DNA of 18,707 nucleotides from Thermoanaerobaculales bacterium (GTDB lineage: Bacteria > Acidobacteriota > Thermoanaerobaculia > Thermoanaerobaculales > Sulfomarinibacteraceae): the NCBI GenBank assembly GCA_029932545.1, contig JAOZPW010000040.1:1-18707 (forward strand). Direction: 5' to 3'. How positions within the stretch are numbered: position 1 is the stretch's first letter; every line of letters starts with the position of its first letter. The translations under genes were made by a program, and so were the position numbers. The notes under the pieces are model-generated. The model did not search any database and was not told where the DNA came from. It saw nothing but the letters and a program-made list of their open reading frames with translations. Below are positions 1 through 6,497 of the stretch, one piece after another.

Positions 1-121
1 GCGGGTCCGAGCCTTCGGCTCGGCAGGCCTTCGGCCTGGCGTCGGTTCCTAGCCCACGCTACCCGCTTCGCGGGTCCGAGCCTTCGGCTCGGCAGGCCTT
101 CGGCCTGGCGTCGGTTCCTAG
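1..121. repeat. 52-bp direct repeat made of UUCG hairpins
   Basis: A 52-bp sequence at 1-52 is repeated exactly at 70-121 (period 69). Each copy holds two small hairpins with the ultra-stable C(TTCG)G loop, GAGCCTTCGGCTC and AGGCCTTCGGCCT. The linker between the copies adds a third, ACCCGCTTCGCGGGT at 61-75. The window begins inside the array, so its true length is unknown. No protein-coding signal was seen here. It may lie in the 3' region of an upstream gene. Confidence 0.85.
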
Positions 122-147
122 TTTCCAGTTTCCAGTTTCTAGTTTCA
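120..147. repeat. Heptamer array, AGTTTCN x4
   Basis: Four heptamers run head to tail: AGTTTCC, AGTTTCC, AGTTTCT, AGTTTCA. The array starts where the second 52-bp repeat ends. It is the reverse complement of the GAAACTN array at 16657-16684. It ends about 50 bp before the proposed start of the sigma factor gene. Confidence 0.85.
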
Positions 148-196
148 CGCCCACGCACGGCCTGATGGCTTGTCCGGTGCAGTTTGGGGGGGGCGT

Positions 197-769
197 GTGA
201 CCAACGACCGGCAGGAAGACGAACGCTTGGTGACGGCATCCTTGGCGGGGGATGAAGATGCCTTTGCTCAGCTGGTTCGCCGGTATCAGCGACGGTTTAC
301 GGCATTTCTTTCGCAGCTTGTCGGTGATGTTGAACTTGCCAAGGAACTGACGCAAGAGGCCTTCATTCGGGCATGGTCGGCTCTGGAACGGTACGATCCG
401 ACCTACCGTTTTTCGACCTGGCTTTTCAGGATCGGCCACAATCTGGGTATTGACCACCTTCGCCGCAGACGCCTGAAAACCGTTCCCATCATTCGTGAAG
501 ATCGCGAAGGCGCCGAGATTGAGGTCGTCCTGGTCGATCAGGCTAAGGACCCATTGGGACACCTGAAGAACTCAGAGCTCGCCGGTGTGCTTCGTCAGGC
601 GATTGAGGGTCTTCGGCCGGAGTACCGGGAACTGGTATTGCTCCGTCACTTTGGGGGCTTGAGTTATCAGGAGATCGCCGATCTGGAGGGAATGCCATTA
701 GGTACGGTCAAGAACAAACTTTTTCGTGCGCACAGCGTATTACGCAAAGAGTTGCAGTCGTTTCTGTGA
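197..769 (+). CDS. ECF-type RNA polymerase sigma factor (RpoE-like)
   Basis: A group 4 (extracytoplasmic function) sigma factor of 190 aa, which would direct RNA polymerase to a stress regulon. Region 2 covers about residues 20-90, with the typical LTQEAFIRAW and the FSTWLFRIGHNLGIDHLRRR core-binding and -10 recognition segment. Region 4 covers about 130-187, with a helix-turn-helix around LSYQEIADLEGMPLGTVKNKL for the -35 element. I chose GTG at 197, because it is where similarity to the family begins and it follows a G-rich stretch. An in-frame TTG at 170 would add nine residues. The gene is followed by a zinc-finger anti-sigma gene, the usual arrangement for this class. The exact ECF group is not assigned. 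Confidence 0.93.
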   Translation: MTNDRQEDERLVTASLAGDEDAFAQLVRRYQRRFTAFLSQLVGDVELAKELTQEAFIRAWSALERYDPTYRFSTWLFRIGHNLGIDHLRRRRLKTVPIIREDREGAEIEVVLVDQAKDPLGHLKNSELAGVLRQAIEGLRPEYRELVLLRHFGGLSYQEIADLEGMPLGTVKNKLFRAHSVLRKELQSFL

Positions 770-774
770 TGGCA

Positions 775-938
775 AGGAGGGTGTAGGGCATTGACGGCGG
801 ATGGATTTCGGAGGGTCGTAAAGCGCCATTTGAGGCGCATTCGAGGCACAGTACTCAGCGTACGGGCAGAGAATGCAACGAAAAAGGGTCTTTACGACAC
901 CCGAAAGGCGACTCTGATTCAATGCCCTACGCCCTCCT
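775..938. repeat. 164-bp nested palindromic element between sigma and anti-sigma genes
   Basis: The ends form a 20-bp inverted repeat (775-794 with 919-938) with one mismatch, which would be a G-U pair in RNA. Inside are a second stem (806-811/901-906 and 816-823/890-897) and a GCGCC/GGCGC hairpin (823-838). Within the core are also GCATTC/GAATGC (837-842/871-876) and a GTAC/GTAC hairpin (851-863). Nearly the whole 180-bp gap between the two genes is therefore foldable. It could be a MITE-like insertion or a structured RNA in the operon message. No clear target-site duplication was seen. Confidence 0.75.
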
Positions 939-945
939 AAGGAGG
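939..945 (+). promoter_or_regulatory. Shine-Dalgarno site of the anti-sigma gene, next to a complementary arm
   Basis: AAGGAGG lies four bases before the GTG start at 950. It directly follows CCTCCT (933-938), the end of the palindrome's right arm, which is complementary to it. The same AAGGAGG occurs at 774-780 on the left arm. The right arm can thus pair with the left arm, leaving the site free, or compete for the site itself. The sequence is clear; the regulatory role is inference. Confidence 0.6.
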
Positions 946-949
946 CATC

Positions 950-1489
950 GTGAACAGCCAGTGCGAAAGAGTACGTTATATTTTGGTCGAAGGATCCGGG
1001 GATCCGGGCCGGCGTGACCCAGCCGTTGCCGGCCACCTGGAAAGCTGTGAGGCCTGTCGGCAATTTGCCGTAGCTGAAGAGCGCCTGGCGAAGGTTCTTG
1101 AGACCGCCGCGGCCCCGGCCGATCCGATTCTGCAGCAACGAGTGATCTTGGCAGTTGAGGAACTGGAGGCTCGGCGGCGCCGCCTGGCCCTTGTGCCGGT
1201 GGCTGCGTCCGTGATGCTCGTGCTTGCAGGCGTGACGCTGATGGGAGGCGTACCAGGCGCCTCGATGGCCGCAGCTCTCCCCGCCTGGACTGCAGGTGGA
1301 TGGTTGGCGCTCGCCGGAACGGTGATGGATTTTGCCGGCGCCTTGCGGGCCGTTGCAGTCGGGTTGGGCCTTTTGATTTCGACGCCGTTGGTCCTTATGG
1401 CGGTGATGGTCGTTATGGTCGGATTTGGGGCCATGATTTCGATTTCGAAGAGGTGGAGACGGCGTGCGGTATGGTCCGATCGTTCCTGA
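950..1489 (+). CDS. Zinc-finger anti-sigma factor, membrane-bound
   Basis: Predicted partner that holds the ECF sigma factor inactive at the membrane. The N-terminal domain carries the ZAS/zf-HC2 signature H29-x3-C33-x2-C36 within HLESCEACRQF. Residues 70-78 are rich in Arg and charge, followed by a membrane helix at about 79-100. Further hydrophobic segments lie around 115-128 and 133-165, so there may be two or three spans. The GTG start at 950 is set by AAGGAGG. The 3' end overlaps the next gene by 19 bp, which suggests translational coupling. The length (179 aa) is ordinary for the family. No large periplasmic sensor domain is present, so sensing may depend on the membrane part or on the next gene. 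Confidence 0.88.
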   Translation: MNSQCERVRYILVEGSGDPGRRDPAVAGHLESCEACRQFAVAEERLAKVLETAAAPADPILQQRVILAVEELEARRRRLALVPVAASVMLVLAGVTLMGGVPGASMAAALPAWTAGGWLALAGTVMDFAGALRAVAVGLGLLISTPLVLMAVMVVMVGFGAMISISKRWRRRAVWSDRS

Positions 1490-2286
1490 ACTCAGCTCTG
1501 GTCGTTGGGCTGCTTTTGGTAGCCATCGCCCCGTCCGAGGCGGCTACTGACGTCTTTCGTTTTGCCGCCGATCTCGATGTCAATTCCGAGGTTGAGGGCG
1601 ATGCGGTGGTGTTGGCCGGGGATTTGACCCTGGGACCACAGGCCCGGGTTCATGGTGATGCAGTCGCGGTGCTGGGCAGGGTGCATCTTGACGACCAAGC
1701 CATAGTTGAGGGCCGCGTGATCGCGTTGCCGTCCCTTGCGGCCCTTGATCCGGATCCGATTCGAACCGGAGGCAGTGTGGCGCTGAGGCCGGGCCTGTTT
1801 CTCATTACTGCCGGCTTGTGGCTGGTGGCGACGACGCTGGTGGCCTGGATCTGGCCGTTGCGGCTCCGTTCGGCAGTGGTCGACCTGCGGCGAACCGGCT
1901 GGCGCCTGATGATTCTCGGGGTGGTGGTGGTCATTACGCTGTTCGCGGCACTTGTGGCCGTTTTGGGGTTTGGCCCGATGTGGGGCGTGCCGCTGGCCGG
2001 CTGTCTGATGGTGGCCTTCCTGATGATCAAGGCGGTTGGACTTGCAGTCCTAGGAGTCTGGATCGTGGGCCTGTTGCCGGCCAAATGGTCTGGAAAAGCC
2101 TGGCCGATCAGCCTCAACGTCTTTGTCGGGGTGTCCATCCTGTTGCTGGTCCGGCTCCTTCCGGTCTTTGGGGGCACGCTCTGGGGCCTGGTTTCGATTG
2201 CCGCTCTGGGAGTCGGAGTTTTCAGCATTCTCACCGAGTGGTCAACCTCCGAAGAAAAGAGATACCGAATGGCCCTCGCCAAATAG
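1471..2286 (+). CDS. Membrane protein with bactofilin-like beta-helix repeats
   Basis: Residues 1-25 look like a signal peptide ending near APSEAA. Residues 27-88 have the short periodic Gly/Val/Asp pattern of polymer-forming cytoskeletal (bactofilin-like) repeats, for example VNSEVEGDAVVLAGDLTLG followed by ARVHGDAVAVLGRV. Four or five hydrophobic segments follow (about 107-130, 145-170, 173-203, 212-230, 235-256). The ATG at 1471 was chosen over an upstream start at 1300 because it gives the signal peptide and the usual overlap with the anti-sigma gene. Similar proteins next to ECF sigma operons are known, but their function is not established. Here it probably belongs to the envelope-stress module, as a sensor or as a target. 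That role is inference. Confidence 0.7.
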   Translation: MVRSFLNSALVVGLLLVAIAPSEAATDVFRFAADLDVNSEVEGDAVVLAGDLTLGPQARVHGDAVAVLGRVHLDDQAIVEGRVIALPSLAALDPDPIRTGGSVALRPGLFLITAGLWLVATTLVAWIWPLRLRSAVVDLRRTGWRLMILGVVVVITLFAALVAVLGFGPMWGVPLAGCLMVAFLMIKAVGLAVLGVWIVGLLPAKWSGKAWPISLNVFVGVSILLLVRLLPVFGGTLWGLVSIAALGVGVFSILTEWSTSEEKRYRMALAK

Positions 2287-2317
2287 CTCAACCCCAGGAT
2301 GCGCGCAGCGCATCGAC

Positions 2318-2411
2318 AGGATCCTGCAGGGCAGAGGCCTGAGCCCACCCCCAAATTCTCGACCACGCCGGCGGCCTATGCCCTGCAGGATTTGAGGCCC
2401 GGCCGGGCCTC
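2318..2411. repeat. Inverted repeat plus perfect palindrome downstream of the sigma operon
   Basis: Arms at 2321-2339 (ATCCTGCAGGGCAGAGGCC) and 2373-2391 match at 18 of 19 positions around a 33-base loop. An 18-bp perfect palindrome, GAGGCCCGGCCGGGCCTC, follows at 2394-2411. There is no T-run, so it is not a standard intrinsic terminator. The segment 2318-2340 recurs at 4386-4408, again directly after a gene, so this is probably a REP-like dispersed repeat. Confidence 0.75.
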
Positions 2412-2429
2412 CAGTGGTAGCATCCCCCC

Positions 2430-2864
2430 ATGGCTCGTCGATCTGCACTGCTGTTTCTTGGGCTGGCGTCACCGGCGATGTTGGTCTGCGGTTGGTTTGA
2501 AGGATTCGTGCCCGAGTTGTCTTTTGTTCTATTGGTGATGGCCTTCCCGGCCGCCCTGATCGCCTTGGCCGTGGCCCGAGATGGGAAACTGGGGCCCCTT
2601 TGTTTACCGCTGTTGGCCCTGACTCTCATGCTCGAGGTGTGTGGAATCGCCATGCTCTTGCTGCGGGGACAGATCCTCGAGGCCCCGTGGTTTGGGGGTT
2701 TTCCGGTCGCGGCGGCGATTCAGATTTACGGCCTGTGGTTGGGTCCTCTGCTGCTGGTGGCTCTCGCCTACGGATTGACCTTTGACCACTGGGAACTGCG
2801 GGAAGAGGACCTCCGCCGTTTCGACGCTCGCCGAAACCGGAGTGATGGGAATACCGAAGGATGA
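2430..2864 (+). CDS. Small integral membrane protein, probable symporter partner
   Basis: A 144-aa protein with about four hydrophobic helices (about 5-22, 28-49, 55-78, 92-116) and a charged C-terminal tail beginning HWELREEDLRR. I do not recognise a named family. Its stop overlaps the start of the sodium:solute symporter gene in an ATGA arrangement (2861-2864), so the two are very likely translated together. Small membrane proteins are known next to symporters of this superfamily (for example DUF485 beside actP, or YhdT beside panF), which makes an accessory-subunit role reasonable but unproven. No strong Shine-Dalgarno sequence precedes the ATG at 2430. The high-GC palindrome just upstream separates it from the sigma operon. 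Confidence 0.72.
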   Translation: MARRSALLFLGLASPAMLVCGWFEGFVPELSFVLLVMAFPAALIALAVARDGKLGPLCLPLLALTLMLEVCGIAMLLLRGQILEAPWFGGFPVAAAIQIYGLWLGPLLLVALAYGLTFDHWELREEDLRRFDARRNRSDGNTEG

Positions 2865-4387
2865 CCCCTCCGGTGAACCTGAGCGTAGTGGGGTCGGCTG
2901 TTATCTATCTGGCCTTGGTGACGGGGGTTGGAATATGGGCTGCCGGCAGAACCAAGTCGGCCAAAGACTTTTTCATTGCCGGCCAGAAGATCGGCTGGAT
3001 CGTCACGGCCTTTGCGACGATGTCGGCGGCGTTCAGTGGGTTTGTTTTCATGGGTGGTCCGGGCCTGATGTATCGCGTGGGCGTCGCCTCTCTGTTTATC
3101 TGTATTCCCGTCGGCTTTACCTCCGGTTTTTTGTGTTGGGTCGTGGGCAAACGTCTGAGGTTGTTGGCGGGGCTTCGAGAGATCTACACGGTGCCGGATG
3201 TCATCCTCGTTCGTTATGGGAGCCGGCGTGCTTCGGGGTTAGCGGCAGTCGCGGTCATCATTGGAACGATCGGATACCTCGGAGCCCAAATCCAGGCCCT
3301 GGGCATTCTGATCGAGATGGTGTTCGGTACAAGGGCTGTGCTCGGGCAATGGAGTTTGCCGGCGGCGATGATACTTGGCTGTGCCGTGGTCGTTTTCTAC
3401 GCGACCGCCGGAGGCATGGTTGCCGGGGTCTACACCGATCTTTTTCAGGGAATATTGATGGTGGCGGCTGCGGTGGCGGTCTTTTATTACTGCCTTCACT
3501 CGGGGGGCGGTCTTGAGGCGATGTCGCGGTCGATTGTTGGGTCTGAAGTTTTCGGTCCGAGCCACCTCGACCCCTTCGGAACCCTGCCGGTGATGACGGC
3601 GGTGGGTTTTTTCTTTGTCTTTGCGGTAGGCCTCCTGGGTCAGCCACATATGCTCCACAAGTTCTTCATGCTCTCGGACCCACGGGCTCTCAAGTGGATG
3701 CCCCTGGTGATCGGGCTGACCCAGTCGGCGTGCGTGTTGATTTGGCTGGGGATCGGACTGGCGGTCCCGGCGCTGGTGGCACACGGACGAATGATTGCAT
3801 TGGTCAATCCCGATCAAGCGGCGCCCCAGTTCCTTTTAAGTTTTACGCCTCCCATTCTCGCCGGCATGGTGTTTGCCGGGGTTCTGGCCGCCATCATGTC
3901 GACCGCCGACTCCTTTTTGAACATCGGGTCTGCGGCCATCGTCAGGGATTTACCGAAGGCATTCGGCCGGCGAGTGCCGAATGAATTTTTCTGGGGCAGG
4001 GTTGCGGTGGTCGGCATTGCCGGTATTGCAGCGGTTTTTGCTTTTTTGTACCAGGACCTGATCGCCCTCGTCGGCACCTTCGCATTCGGCACCTTCGCAG
4101 CCGCCTTGGCGCCGGCTGTGGCCATTGGGTTGAACTGGCGCCGCGTAACGGCGACTGCCGCTACGGCTTCGATGGCGACGGGCATGGTCGTCAATCTGGG
4201 TCTGGAGTTTTTGTCCAAGCAAACATTTTTGGACTGGCTTCCGTCGGTATCGTTGAAGGCGGGAGTCTTGCCCGCGGCGGTCTCTCTCTCTGCCTCGTTC
4301 ACGGTGCTGTTGTTTCTCACCTGGTTGAGTCCTGCCGAAACTCAGCCGGATCTTGATCCCGATGTCGAATTTGTCATGGACCTGTAG
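2861..4387 (+). CDS. Sodium:solute symporter, SSS family (PutP-like)
   Basis: A 508-aa polytopic inner-membrane transporter with about 13 helices, expected to couple Na+ entry to uptake of a small solute. Family landmarks are visible: GRTKSAKDFFIAGQ at about 29-42, ATAGGMVAGVYTDLFQGILM at 181-200, GQPHMLHKFF at 260-269, and STADS at 347-351. The last corresponds to the Ser/Thr Na+-binding segment of PutP. Length is normal for the family. The substrate cannot be told from sequence; PutP-type carriers move proline, pantothenate, sugars or carboxylates. The start overlaps the stop of the small membrane protein by 4 bp. Its own stop codon overlaps a dispersed repeat (4386-4408). Confidence 0.92.
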   Translation: MTPPVNLSVVGSAVIYLALVTGVGIWAAGRTKSAKDFFIAGQKIGWIVTAFATMSAAFSGFVFMGGPGLMYRVGVASLFICIPVGFTSGFLCWVVGKRLRLLAGLREIYTVPDVILVRYGSRRASGLAAVAVIIGTIGYLGAQIQALGILIEMVFGTRAVLGQWSLPAAMILGCAVVVFYATAGGMVAGVYTDLFQGILMVAAAVAVFYYCLHSGGGLEAMSRSIVGSEVFGPSHLDPFGTLPVMTAVGFFFVFAVGLLGQPHMLHKFFMLSDPRALKWMPLVIGLTQSACVLIWLGIGLAVPALVAHGRMIALVNPDQAAPQFLLSFTPPILAGMVFAGVLAAIMSTADSFLNIGSAAIVRDLPKAFGRRVPNEFFWGRVAVVGIAGIAAVFAFLYQDLIALVGTFAFGTFAAALAPAVAIGLNWRRVTATAATASMATGMVVNLGLEFLSKQTFLDWLPSVSLKAGVLPAAVSLSASFTVLLFLTWLSPAETQPDLDPDVEFVMDL

Positions 4388-4408
4388 GATCGTGAAGGGC
4401 AGAGGCCT
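4386..4408. repeat. Second copy of the 23-bp dispersed repeat
   Basis: Matches 2318-2340 at 21 of 23 positions, including the 13-mer AGGGCAGAGGCCT. It starts inside the TAG stop of the symporter gene. GAAGG and CCTTC within and just after it can form a small hairpin. The inverted second arm present at 2373-2391 is not clearly preserved here. Confidence 0.7.
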
Positions 4409-4456
4409 TCAGGGCAATCGAGAAACAGAAGGTGCCCTGGGACTGCAAGTGGGAGC

Positions 4457-4530
4457 GCGGGGCTCCTGCCCCGCATCGTGGCGACTGATTTTTGCAAGAG
4501 GCGCGAAGGTTTTGATAACCCCCCTTGCGC
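4457..4530. other. Two hairpins in the symporter-yceD intergenic region
   Basis: The first is a perfect 7-bp hairpin, GCGGGGC-TCCT-GCCCCGC (4457-4474); T5 follows only after about 14 bases, so it is a weak terminator candidate at best. The second pairs 4501-4509 with 4523-4530 (GCGC-AAGG with CCTTGCGC, one bulged G). Together with the inverted repeat at 4542-4628 they fill the 303-bp gap between the symporter gene and yceD. No gene was found in this gap. Confidence 0.55.
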
Positions 4531-4541
4531 GAAGCGCAGTT

Positions 4542-4628
4542 AGCCAGGAGGGCTGGCAGATTGGCCTACATGAGAAGTCCATGGCCGTTAAGCCGGTATC
4601 AGAGGACAATATGGCAGCCCTCCTGGCT
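4542..4628. repeat. 14-bp perfect inverted repeat upstream of the yceD promoter
   Basis: AGCCAGGAGGGCTG (4542-4555) is exactly complementary to CAGCCCTCCTGGCT (4615-4628) across a 59-base spacer. The right arm ends about 16 bases before the -10 element. The pair might be an operator for a looping regulator, a remnant of a mobile repeat, or a hairpin on read-through transcripts. Confidence 0.65.
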
Positions 4629-4643
4629 CTGTGAAGCCATGCC

Positions 4644-4652
4644 TGTTATACT
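4644..4652 (+). promoter_or_regulatory. Extended -10 promoter for yceD-rpmF-plsX-fab operon
   Basis: TGTTATACT is a strong extended -10 element (TG-N-TATACT). The -35 region 17 bp upstream (TGGCTC) is poor, which extended -10 promoters tolerate. Transcription would start near 4659, after the upstream in-frame ATG at 4631. This supports the later GTG at 4691 as the true yceD start. Confidence 0.6.
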
Positions 4653-4683
4653 CCCCGTTCGTCCGGGCTTTTCCGGAACGGGG
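4653..4683 (+). promoter_or_regulatory. Leader hairpin overlapping the yceD ribosome-binding site
   Basis: CCCCGTTC (4653-4660) pairs perfectly with GAACGGGG (4676-4683), and CCGG (4663-4666) can pair with CCGG (4673-4676) as an alternative inner stem. The Shine-Dalgarno sequence GGGGAG (4680-4685) lies mostly inside the right arm. If the transcript starts upstream of 4653, translation of yceD could be controlled by opening this hairpin. A start near 4659 would remove part of the left arm. Confidence 0.5.
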
Positions 4684-4690
4684 AGCGTGT

Positions 4691-5212
4691 GTGTCGATAA
4701 GCCTATCCAACGTTGATGAAAGTCCGGTTACCTTTGTTGAAGAGGTGGTCTTGCCGGTCGATAGACTGGATCCCGAGCAGGTATCCGGTCCATTGACCGT
4801 GCGCCTCGAGGGGCGAGTCTTGCCGATGGACGGTGGGTATCTGGTCGATGGATCGATGGAGGCCGAGGGCCAGTTGACGTGTGTCCGCTGTCTGGTGCCG
4901 GTTCCCTGGAAAGGGAAAGATCGATTCTCGGTTGAGTTGCGCCATCCGCTCGACGGGGCTCACGAGGAGATCGAGTTGGGTGCGGGTGATTTGGATGTGG
5001 TGTTTATTACCGACGACCAGTTGGATGTTGAGAGACTGGCGGCAGAGCAGGTAATGCTCAATCTGCCGATGCGAATCTTGTGTCAACCGGAATGTGCCGG
5101 TTTGTGTCCGCGATGCGGCGCCAATAAAAACCAGGAAGGAAGCTGCCAATGCGAGCCTGAAGTGGACCCTCGGTGGGAGTCACTTCGCGGGCTCGAAGGG
5201 CGACCGTCCTGA
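4691..5212 (+). CDS. yceD: YceD/DUF177 family protein (23S rRNA accumulation)
   Basis: A 173-aa member of the DUF177/YceD family, which in well-studied bacteria and plants is needed for normal 23S rRNA accumulation and is nearly always encoded just before rpmF. Cys pairs are visible: C64-x2-C67 (CVRC) and a C-terminal cluster CQPECAGLCPRCG...CQC, as expected for the family. The GTG at 4691 is preferred. It has GGGGAG five bases upstream and lies downstream of the promoter, while the longer reading from 4631 adds 20 residues without family character. The stop is 23 bp before rpmF. It is the first gene of the six-gene cluster. Confidence 0.9.
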   Translation: MSISLSNVDESPVTFVEEVVLPVDRLDPEQVSGPLTVRLEGRVLPMDGGYLVDGSMEAEGQLTCVRCLVPVPWKGKDRFSVELRHPLDGAHEEIELGAGDLDVVFITDDQLDVERLAAEQVMLNLPMRILCQPECAGLCPRCGANKNQEGSCQCEPEVDPRWESLRGLEGRPS

Positions 5213-5235
5213 TGTTAAAGAGAACGGAGTAGATC

Positions 5236-5421
5236 ATGGCAAATCCAAAGAGAAAGATCTCTCGAACCCGGCGTGACAAGCGACGAGCTCATCACGCACT
5301 GACCGCGGCGGGTTCCAGCCTGTGTACAGAGTGCTTTGAGGCCAAGTTGCCCCATCGCGTGTGCCCCCATTGCGGCTTTTACAAGGGGCGTGCAGTGATC
5401 GAGGTTCAGGAACTCGACTGA
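5236..5421 (+). CDS. rpmF: 50S ribosomal protein L32
   Basis: A 61-aa protein of the large ribosomal subunit. The start MANPKRKISRTRRDKRRAHH is diagnostic. The zinc-ribbon pairs are complete (C30-x2-C33 and C43-x2-C46), so this is the zinc-binding (C+) form. A GGAG site lies at 5226-5229. It sits between yceD and plsX, the conserved order in many bacteria, which ties ribosome production to membrane lipid synthesis. The gap to plsX is 45 bp with no terminator seen. Confidence 0.98.
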   Translation: MANPKRKISRTRRDKRRAHHALTAAGSSLCTECFEAKLPHRVCPHCGFYKGRAVIEVQELD

Positions 5422-5466
5422 GTTTGACCGAATTGCCTCGAACCTGGAAACCGGTGGGACCTGCGA

Positions 5467-6492
5467 GTGCGGGTTAAGGGGCCTATTGCCATAGACGCGA
5501 TGGGCGGAGACGGCGCGCCCCAGGCCGCCATCTCAGGAGCCCGGGAGGCTGTTGAACAGCTGGGCATCGATATTCTCCTGGTCGGTCCGGTCAAACGGCT
5601 TCGCAAGGAGATGGGGCGGTTGCGGCCCCTCCCCGGCGGCATCGAGTTGGTTGACGCCCCCGATGTCGTAGCGATGGACGATTCACCGTTGTCCGTGTTG
5701 CGCGAGAAGCCGGACTCTTCACTGTCCGTGTGTGCCCGTCTGGTAAAAGAAGGTCGTGCGGTGGCGATGGTGACTGCAGGCAACACCGGCGCGGCCTGGG
5801 TTGCGGCCAAGTCAAACCTCGGGATGATTGACGGCGTGGATCGGCCGGCCCTGGCAGTCGTGCTTCCCAAGGTCGAAGGCCGAACCCTTCTTTTAGATGT
5901 TGGCGCCAATGTCGTTTGCAAGCCGGAGCACCTCGTGCAGTTTGCGGTGATGGGTTCTCTGTATTCTCAACACGTCCTTGGTGTCCCGAGACCATCGGTC
6001 GGTCTGATGTCGGTCGGTCAGGAAGAGAATAAGGGCGGGCCCAGGGTGCGGGAACAATACCGCAGCCTTGCATCGGCCGGCATTCGGTTCAAGGGCGCTG
6101 TCGAAGGTCGAGACGTCTTCTCGGGTGACGTGGATGTCATTGTCACCGATGGATTTACGGGGAACGTGATCCTCAAGGTCGCCGAGGGTCTGGGCGAGAT
6201 GGTGGTCTCCGTTTTGATGGAGGAAGCCCGTCAGTCCGCGGTGTACGGCGCCGGTCTCTTGATGGCCAAGGGCGCCTTTCGAAACCTCAAGAAAAAGGTC
6301 GATTATTCCGAACACGGAGGGGCGCCGCTTTTGGGCATCAAGGGTGCTTGTTTGGTGGCCCATGGGCGTTCGTCTTCGAGGGCCATTCGTAATGCTGCAC
6401 GGTCGGCGGGCGACTATGCTTCAAGCGGCATCATCGGTCGCATTGAGAATACGATCCGCCTTTTCCAGCCTTCCAAACACCAAGGGAGTTGA
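5467..6492 (+). CDS. plsX: Phosphate acyltransferase PlsX
   Basis: Converts acyl-ACP and phosphate to acyl-phosphate, the donor used by PlsY for the first step of phospholipid synthesis; a peripheral membrane enzyme. The N-terminal signature IAIDAMGGDGAP is present, along with VTAGNTGA, LLDVGANV, DVIVTDGFTGNVILK and the C-terminal YSEHGGAPLLGIKG. The length of 341 aa is standard. The start is GTG at 5467; the Shine-Dalgarno sequence (GGTGGGA) is weak. The stop TGA at 6490-6492 is only 5 bp before the preferred fabH start. Confidence 0.97.
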   Translation: MRVKGPIAIDAMGGDGAPQAAISGAREAVEQLGIDILLVGPVKRLRKEMGRLRPLPGGIELVDAPDVVAMDDSPLSVLREKPDSSLSVCARLVKEGRAVAMVTAGNTGAAWVAAKSNLGMIDGVDRPALAVVLPKVEGRTLLLDVGANVVCKPEHLVQFAVMGSLYSQHVLGVPRPSVGLMSVGQEENKGGPRVREQYRSLASAGIRFKGAVEGRDVFSGDVDVIVTDGFTGNVILKVAEGLGEMVVSVLMEEARQSAVYGAGLLMAKGAFRNLKKKVDYSEHGGAPLLGIKGACLVAHGRSSSRAIRNAARSAGDYASSGIIGRIENTIRLFQPSKHQGS

Positions 6493-6497
6493 AATTG

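Noticed and set aside
1..121. CRISPR array
   Set aside because: Only two copies with a 17-bp hairpin-forming spacer, and no cas genes; the heptamer arrays are also contiguous without spacers.
1650..2366. Minus-strand ORF of 238 aa opposite the bactofilin-like gene
   Set aside because: Low-complexity Thr/Arg/Pro composition and no ribosome site; the plus-strand gene has a signal peptide and membrane helices.
2394..2411. Terminator at the perfect GC palindrome
   Set aside because: No T-tract follows and there is no loop; more likely part of a repeat element or a protein-binding site.
4457..4474. Intrinsic terminator of the symporter gene
   Set aside because: The stem is good but the T-run comes about 14 bases later; kept only as a hairpin.
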